64,000 bases of DNA, taken from Sorghum bicolor (taxonomy: Eukaryota > Streptophyta > Magnoliopsida > Poales > Poaceae). Within the stretch, counting starts at the first letter, position 1, and every line of letters starts with the position of its first letter. The position numbers and the translations under genes are program-made. Shown piece after piece: positions 59,360-64,000 of the stretch. The stretch covers positions 20,142,501-20,206,500 of the forward strand of contig NC_012870.2 in NCBI RefSeq assembly GCF_000003195.3, given 5' to 3'. The notes beneath the pieces are model-generated. The model was not told the DNA's origin, ran no database searches, and saw only the letters and a list, made by a program, of their open reading frames with translations.

Positions 59360-60379
59360 GAGCAACTCCAACCATTATGCAAATGGACTTGGCATTTACC
59401 AAAATGCATAAAACTCCAAAAAAAACCCCTCCAATCGTTATGCATTTGGACTTTGCATTTTACATAGCTATGCATTTGGAGGGAGAAACTTGGCATATAT
59501 GCCAAAGGAGTCCGGCTATGCAAAACCCCTCCCTTCGCGCGGTTTGGCTTCGCGCCGCCACAAACTTCGCGCGATAGAGAAGCTTCGCGCGTCCTCTTCG
59601 ACAGCTTCGCTCGCGACGAAGCCTTCCTCATCAACGCCGGCCAGGTAATCATGCATATTCATCATATATAGAGTAGCTGAGCGTGGATCGGAGCATGGCC
59701 GCGGCTCCTAGGTCGTTTAGGGTTTAGGGCGACGGCGGATGTTCATTCGCCGAAGAAGGGTGCAGCGGAGGGCGACGGCGGCGATGCTGATCCTGGACCT
59801 GGCGATCTGGGTTATGGCGGCGATGGGGGTGGGCGATGGCAAGCGTGGTTGGTGGCGCAATGGCGGGGGGCACTGGGGCAGGCAAGATCCGCGAGGGACG
59901 GGGACGCGTGCATGGCTGCTACACGAAGGGAGCACGTGGATCCATTCTAAACGTGCGCCGGCGGATGAAGGGATGTGCTGTGCAATACGGCTAGATCCAT
60001 TCTCCGGTACCCTCGATCCCATGTTGGTTTCACAAAATTCTGCTGCTCGCGATGATGGAGATGGCGGCGACCGGAAACCGCGCCGGCGGCGGGCTGAACG
60101 TGCTCCGGCGGCGGGCGGAACGTGCGCCGGCGGCGAGCTGAACGTGCGCCGGCAGCGGGCTGTTTGGCCGCGCGTGGAAGGAGTGTTGCGCGGGAAGGAC
60201 AGCTGCGCGGGATGCAGTGCCGCGCGGGATGCAGTGCCGCGGGAAGTTTGGCGCGGGATCGACTTGGCATTTTGCATAACGGTTGGAGATCACCCGATTT
60301 TAGCCTTGCCATTTTCATTTGGGGGTTTGCAATTTGCTAAAAATGCATAACTTCAAATGCATAATGGTTGGAGATGCTC
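59360..60379. mobile_element. Harbinger-like non-autonomous element (1020 bp), TAA duplication
   Basis: GAGCAACTCCAACCATTATG and CATAATGGTTGGAGATGCTC are inverted ends, flanked by TAA at 59357-59359 and 60380-60382. The middle (59520-60290) is GC-rich with open frames in several registers and no transposase. A 22-bp tandem array lies at 60088-60162. Confidence 0.88.
60088..60162. repeat. 22-bp GC-rich tandem repeat, about 3.4 copies
   Basis: Units of GGCGGGCTGAACGTGCTCC-type sequence follow one another at 60088, 60110, 60132 and 60154. They lie inside the Harbinger-like element. Confidence 0.85.
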
Positions 60380-60382
60380 TAA

Positions 60383-60865
60383 TAATTATCATTTAGAATA
60401 TATATTGGCAAATGTGGCCTTCTTTGCAATGAATGTATACCTTATGCCTAAAAAATTTATGTCATGGTTGTCTCATATGTTCCAATAAATATTATTATTT
60501 TTAGTATATATTAGCAAATATGTATGTGTGTTGCAAAGAGCACACATCTTGTGGCTTGAAAATTTATGCAACAGTTATGTCATATGTTCTAATATGTATT
60601 GAAATTAAGCTTTGTACCGTTGCTAAGCACATAAACATATGTGCGGTTGTAACTCGCATAAGCATAAAAGTGATGTGTCTAGCTCAAATACAGATTACAG
60701 TAGAAGATATGTGAGGATGCTTTGAGAAGTTCAAAACCAGACGAACAAAATACTTTGCTCTTTAATATTATAATAATAAATTTGTTTAAACTTGAGATTT
60801 ATTGACTTTAGAATTTGATATATCTATTTTTTTTGTGATAGATGTAATATCTCGTTATAGTTATA
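60383..60865. other. AT-rich intergenic DNA, nothing recognised
   Basis: Only one short frame (60520-60714) with no family match. Confidence 0.3.
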
Positions 60866-61122
60866 CTCCCTCCGTCCCTGAAAGCTGCAATTTCTAGAGT
60901 TGTCTTAAGTCAATTCTTTAAAACTTTGACCAAATTTATAGAAAAAAACACTAAGATTTATAGTACCAAATTAATACCATTAGATTTATCATTGAATATA
61001 TTTTCATAAGATACTCATTTTATGTTATACATATTGATGTTTTTTTCTATAAAGTTGGTCAAAGTTAAACAAGTTTGACTGGCACGGATTCTAGGAATTG
61101 AAGCTTTCAGGGACGGAGGGAG
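60866..61122. mobile_element. Stowaway MITE, complete
   Basis: CTCCCTCCGTCCCTGAAAGC and GCTTTCAGGGACGGAGGGAG are perfect 20-bp inverted ends, with TA on both sides. 257 bp. Confidence 0.95.
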
Positions 61123-61447
61123 TAGTTTCTAAAGAAGGGTGCCGCTAAATAGGTTAGTCTACTATTTAAGACCTTGCTCCAGAAACAATCTGGGAGTTGG
61201 GAAAGAAAACTCCATCAAACTCTAGCCATCTTTGTCGCGTCTTTCTTCCATGGTGCCACCCCCTCTTAGGTTCGGTGGATTTACTTGCAAGCAACCGGTG
61301 CTTCTACTACCTCTCGGCATTTTTTTTGGTGTGTTGTCTTGTGATGTGAGATTCTTCATTCTTGTGCCTTGACGTATATTCACGATAATAATGTATCAAA
61401 ACTAAAATGAAGTACCTTTGTCTCAAGATGACTGTATACTGCTATTA
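61123..61447. other. Intergenic DNA, nothing recognised
   Basis: No gene supported. Confidence 0.3.
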
Positions 61448-61732
61448 AAGCAACTCCAACAGATATGCTATTCATATTATCTAGGCTATTTTTACATTTT
61501 AAAACAGAAATGAAAGTCCAACATGTATGTTATCTGGTTTGCTAAAATAGTAAGTTTGCTATTCCTAAATTTCCGCTTGTCATATATAGCATGTCGTCCT
61601 CACTAGCTATCCTATACAAAGACTGTTGTGGAACTCTATGCTTTGAGTAAGTTTTTTATTTTACACAATGGCTAAATCTTATAGTTTAGAATATAATTTT
61701 ACCTAGTCTCTTGAAGATGCTCTTATATTAGT
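61448..61732. mobile_element. Harbinger-like MITE with TTA duplication
   Basis: AAGCAACTCCAACAGATATG and TCTCTTGAAGATGCTC ends, flanked by TTA at 61445-61447 and 61733-61735. Confidence 0.78.
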
Positions 61733-62031
61733 AAAAGTTTGCTTAGTGGAGCTTACAAAAAAACAAATTCTAGATAAATCCCAAATAAACTATGCCAAAT
61801 AGTATTTTGTGGAGAAGTGATTCTATGCTAATTGCATAAAATGATATACTGAAATGAATTAAGGGATTGGAAGTTAAAGAAATAGCCTTTTCCGATTCAC
61901 TTCTTGCACATAAATATATTTACCTATAGTTTCTCTTAGAAAATCCAAGAGAATCACTTCCAACAACTCGCTTCCCATAGCAAATTAGGAGCAGGAGGAG
62001 CTCTACCAAACATGCACTAAATACTCTACTT
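61733..62031. other. AT-rich intergenic DNA, nothing recognised
   Basis: No gene supported. Confidence 0.3.
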
Positions 62032-62357
62032 ACTTCCTCCAATATAAAATGTAAGGTATTAGACAAAAAAGTGCCCAATAAAAGATTAACTCGTCCCTCA
62101 CTAATTATTTAGTTCAGTTGCCAATTTGCTTAATTGTCTAGTGACACATAGTTTAGAAAGGAATACATGCATGTTATTGATCTCGACTACCAATTACACG
62201 AGCCATCTATGTATATGAAGTTTAAAAGGTATTCATAAATGTGGTTTAACAGGTAGGCACATATTGTTAGCATTGGACTTAAAATAACTTATTAAAATAA
62301 CTTATAAGTTGAAATATAAAGTTAAAAGCATTTATACCTTATACATTAGGATAAATG
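62032..62357. mobile_element. Degenerate Stowaway-like MITE
   Basis: CTTCCTCCAATATAAAATG on the left and CATTAGGATAAATGGAG on the right are imperfect inverted ends next to TA. Confidence 0.5.
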
Positions 62358-62384
62358 GAGTAGCATATGTCGTAAGGGCATGTT

Positions 62385-62895
62385 GAATCAGTTTCAGATT
62401 CTTAAAAACTAATTTTTGCCTTTAGTTTGTAAAATCTAGATTCTGAGCTCAACCTGGTGGGGTGTTAGGATTCCTAAGTTTTCTAAAAATCGGGCTTCAT
62501 TTATTGTTCTGTAGGTCACAAAAACTAGCAAAACTTAGGTATCAATAAATTCCTATTTTTTAAGAATCTAACAAAAAATTGGGGTGTTTGGATCCCTCAC
62601 ATTTCTAAAAGCCAGATTCTTAAAAACTAAGGCCTTGTTTAGTTCCCAAAAAATTTTGTAAAATTTTTCAGATTCCCCGTCACATCGAATCTTTAGACGT
62701 ATGCATGAAGTATTAAATATAGACGAAAATAAAAACTAATTACACAGTTTGGTCGGAATTGACGAGACGAATCTTTTGAACCGAGTTAGTCTATGATTAG
62801 ACAATATTTGTCACATACAAACGAAATTGGTACTATTTATATTTTGCAAAATATTTTGAAAGGCCAATAAAAACGGTAGGTATCCAAACAGGATG
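62385..62895. mobile_element. MITE-like sequence interrupted by a GGCCTTGTTTAG MITE
   Basis: Repeated CAGATTCTTAAAAACTAA words at 62397 and 62612, and GGGGTGTTTGGATCC at 62581 against GGTATCCAAACAGG at 62879, suggest an inverted-repeat element split by the copy at 62631. Confidence 0.45.
62631..62865 (-). mobile_element. GGCCTTGTTTAG-family MITE, nested
   Basis: GGCCTTGTTTAGTTCCC on the left with a reverse-orientation core; the right end AAAGGCC is shortened. It is flanked by TAA (62628-62630) on the left. Confidence 0.83.
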
Positions 62896-64000
62896 TAGAT
62901 AGTAGACCCTGTACTGTTGAAACTACTGGTAGAAATTAAATGCCCTTTCCCAATTCGTCGCCGTGTTCCTCTCATTCATCCCCATCCCCAAAGCCCCAGA
63001 CCCCAACCGTCGGATCTCAACCACCTCCGGTATCAGCGAGAACGAACCGAAGCGCGAGAAAAGGCCAAGGCTCCTTTGACCCGTGAACAGTGCTTGGGAC
63101 CCCACCGTGCGGGGTGACGTCACCGACCACCCAAGGCCCGTCCAAGCGCACGTGGCCCCACGGCGGCAGCCGACAGCGACCCCTCATTCACGGGCGCGCC
63201 GGCGTCACCGTCACCGTCACCGCCACCCCGATGGATCCCCCGTCCCGTTGCTTTCCCTTCCCCGCGGCGTTGTCCCTTGCGGGCTGACGTGGCGCGGGCG
63301 CAGCGGCCGGCGCCCGGTGCCTTTTGGCTCCTGTTGTTCGCCGCGGCGGGTTCGCGTTCGCGGGTGGGGACCTGCCCTGGGTCCGCCGGTCGGACCGGGA
63401 CGTCGTGGTGGGGTGGACCGGGCCGGGGGCCGTGTCGGGTTGGGTCGGGTCGGGTCCGGCCAGGACCAGGAGGACCACGTACGGTACGACGACGTCGCTG
63501 TAGCGTTATCTGCAAGGACGTTTTCCTGTCGCGGCGCAGTGACTCTTCTGTACGGTTTTTTTGTGTGCTCGGCGGCGGCTAGCCGCCTGTCAGTGTCAGA
63601 TACAGTTGTATATACTACGTACTGTATTAGGAGTAAACACAAATGATGAAGTCCTGTACCATGCATGCATGTCAAGAGTAATCTGCGAGTTCAGCTACAC
63701 ATGTGCTCGAAAGTGTGACCAGGAGTACTAAACAGTAAACACTTATTACACTCACGCATGATTTATTACCGTAGTAGTAGTAACTAGTAAGTACAGTACG
63801 TACTGCTAGTTTCCAGGATCCAGGAAGAGGTACTCCTATGGTGTAGTAGTACCGTAGTAGTAAGTACAGTACATCCTACGGTGTAGTACGTGGAACAGAC
63901 GAACACTCCTAGTCTCCACTGTTGACGACAGCGATCTCCTCCGTTCCGGACACGCACCACCCACTATTGCCATTGCAGGCCGTCCGTCCGGCCAAGCCTT
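62896..64000. other. GC-rich right edge, no supportable gene
   Basis: Strongly GC-rich from 62990 to 63600, with frames open in many registers on both strands. It could be the promoter or first exon region of a gene beyond the window, but no start, domain or splice pattern supports one. Confidence 0.3.

Noticed and set aside
59739..60350. 203-codon Arg/Gly-rich frame
   Set aside because: It lies inside the Harbinger-like element, overlaps several other open frames on both strands, and reflects high GC content and the 22-bp array.
63083..63646. 187-codon frame at the right edge
   Set aside because: The surrounding DNA is open in many registers due to GC content. No domain, start context or codon pattern supports coding.

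Overview
The window is nuclear DNA from a grass, most likely an Andropogoneae species such as sorghum, sugarcane or a close relative. The evidence is GT-AG spliced genes, Tat-lineage Ty3/gypsy retrotransposons, dense MITEs, and two transcription-factor genes whose neighbourhood matches, from memory, rice chromosome 10. No tRNA, rRNA or CRISPR array was seen. Everything outside the two genes is transposon-derived, pseudogenic or unassigned.

Layout. 1-11313: most of a minus-strand Tat-type Ty3/gypsy element. It has gag, protease, RT, two RNase H domains, integrase and one LTR, plus an intron-bearing extra gene on the opposite strand; its other LTR lies left of the window. 11314-18217: an LTR-like remnant, a decayed L1-type LINE, and an NLR (disease-resistance) LRR pseudogene split by a 1.9-kb solo LTR with a perfect target duplication. 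18218-20194: a Tourist-like MITE and other MITE DNA. 20195-28700: an intact 18-exon class III HD-ZIP gene (minus strand, 838 residues) with a miR166 site across an exon junction. 28700-51750: about 23 kb between genes, holding some 20 copies of one MITE family (ends like GGCCTTGTTTAGTT, 3-bp TTA duplications), Stowaway-like and Harbinger-like MITEs, a (TA)n-flanked micron-like element, paired inverted MITEs, and an LTR element with degenerate Thr/Asn-rich reading frames. 51754-56060: an intact three-exon auxin response factor gene (minus strand, 689 residues) with a miR160 site. 56060-64000: more MITEs, a second Tat-like solo LTR with target duplication, a 1-kb non-autonomous Harbinger-like element, and GC-rich DNA at the right edge without a supportable gene.

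The two intact genes are both developmental regulators under small-RNA control: HD-ZIP III with miR166 (leaf polarity, meristem, vasculature) and a class C ARF with miR160 (auxin response). They lie in the same direction with the ARF upstream. Their adjacency seems to be ancestral in grasses, and the long spacer is almost entirely MITE-built. No wholly new system was found. The best leads are the antisense spliced gene inside the Tat element, the paired inverted MITEs that could fold into hairpins, the micron-like element, and an unrecognised 61-residue reading frame at 39935-40120.
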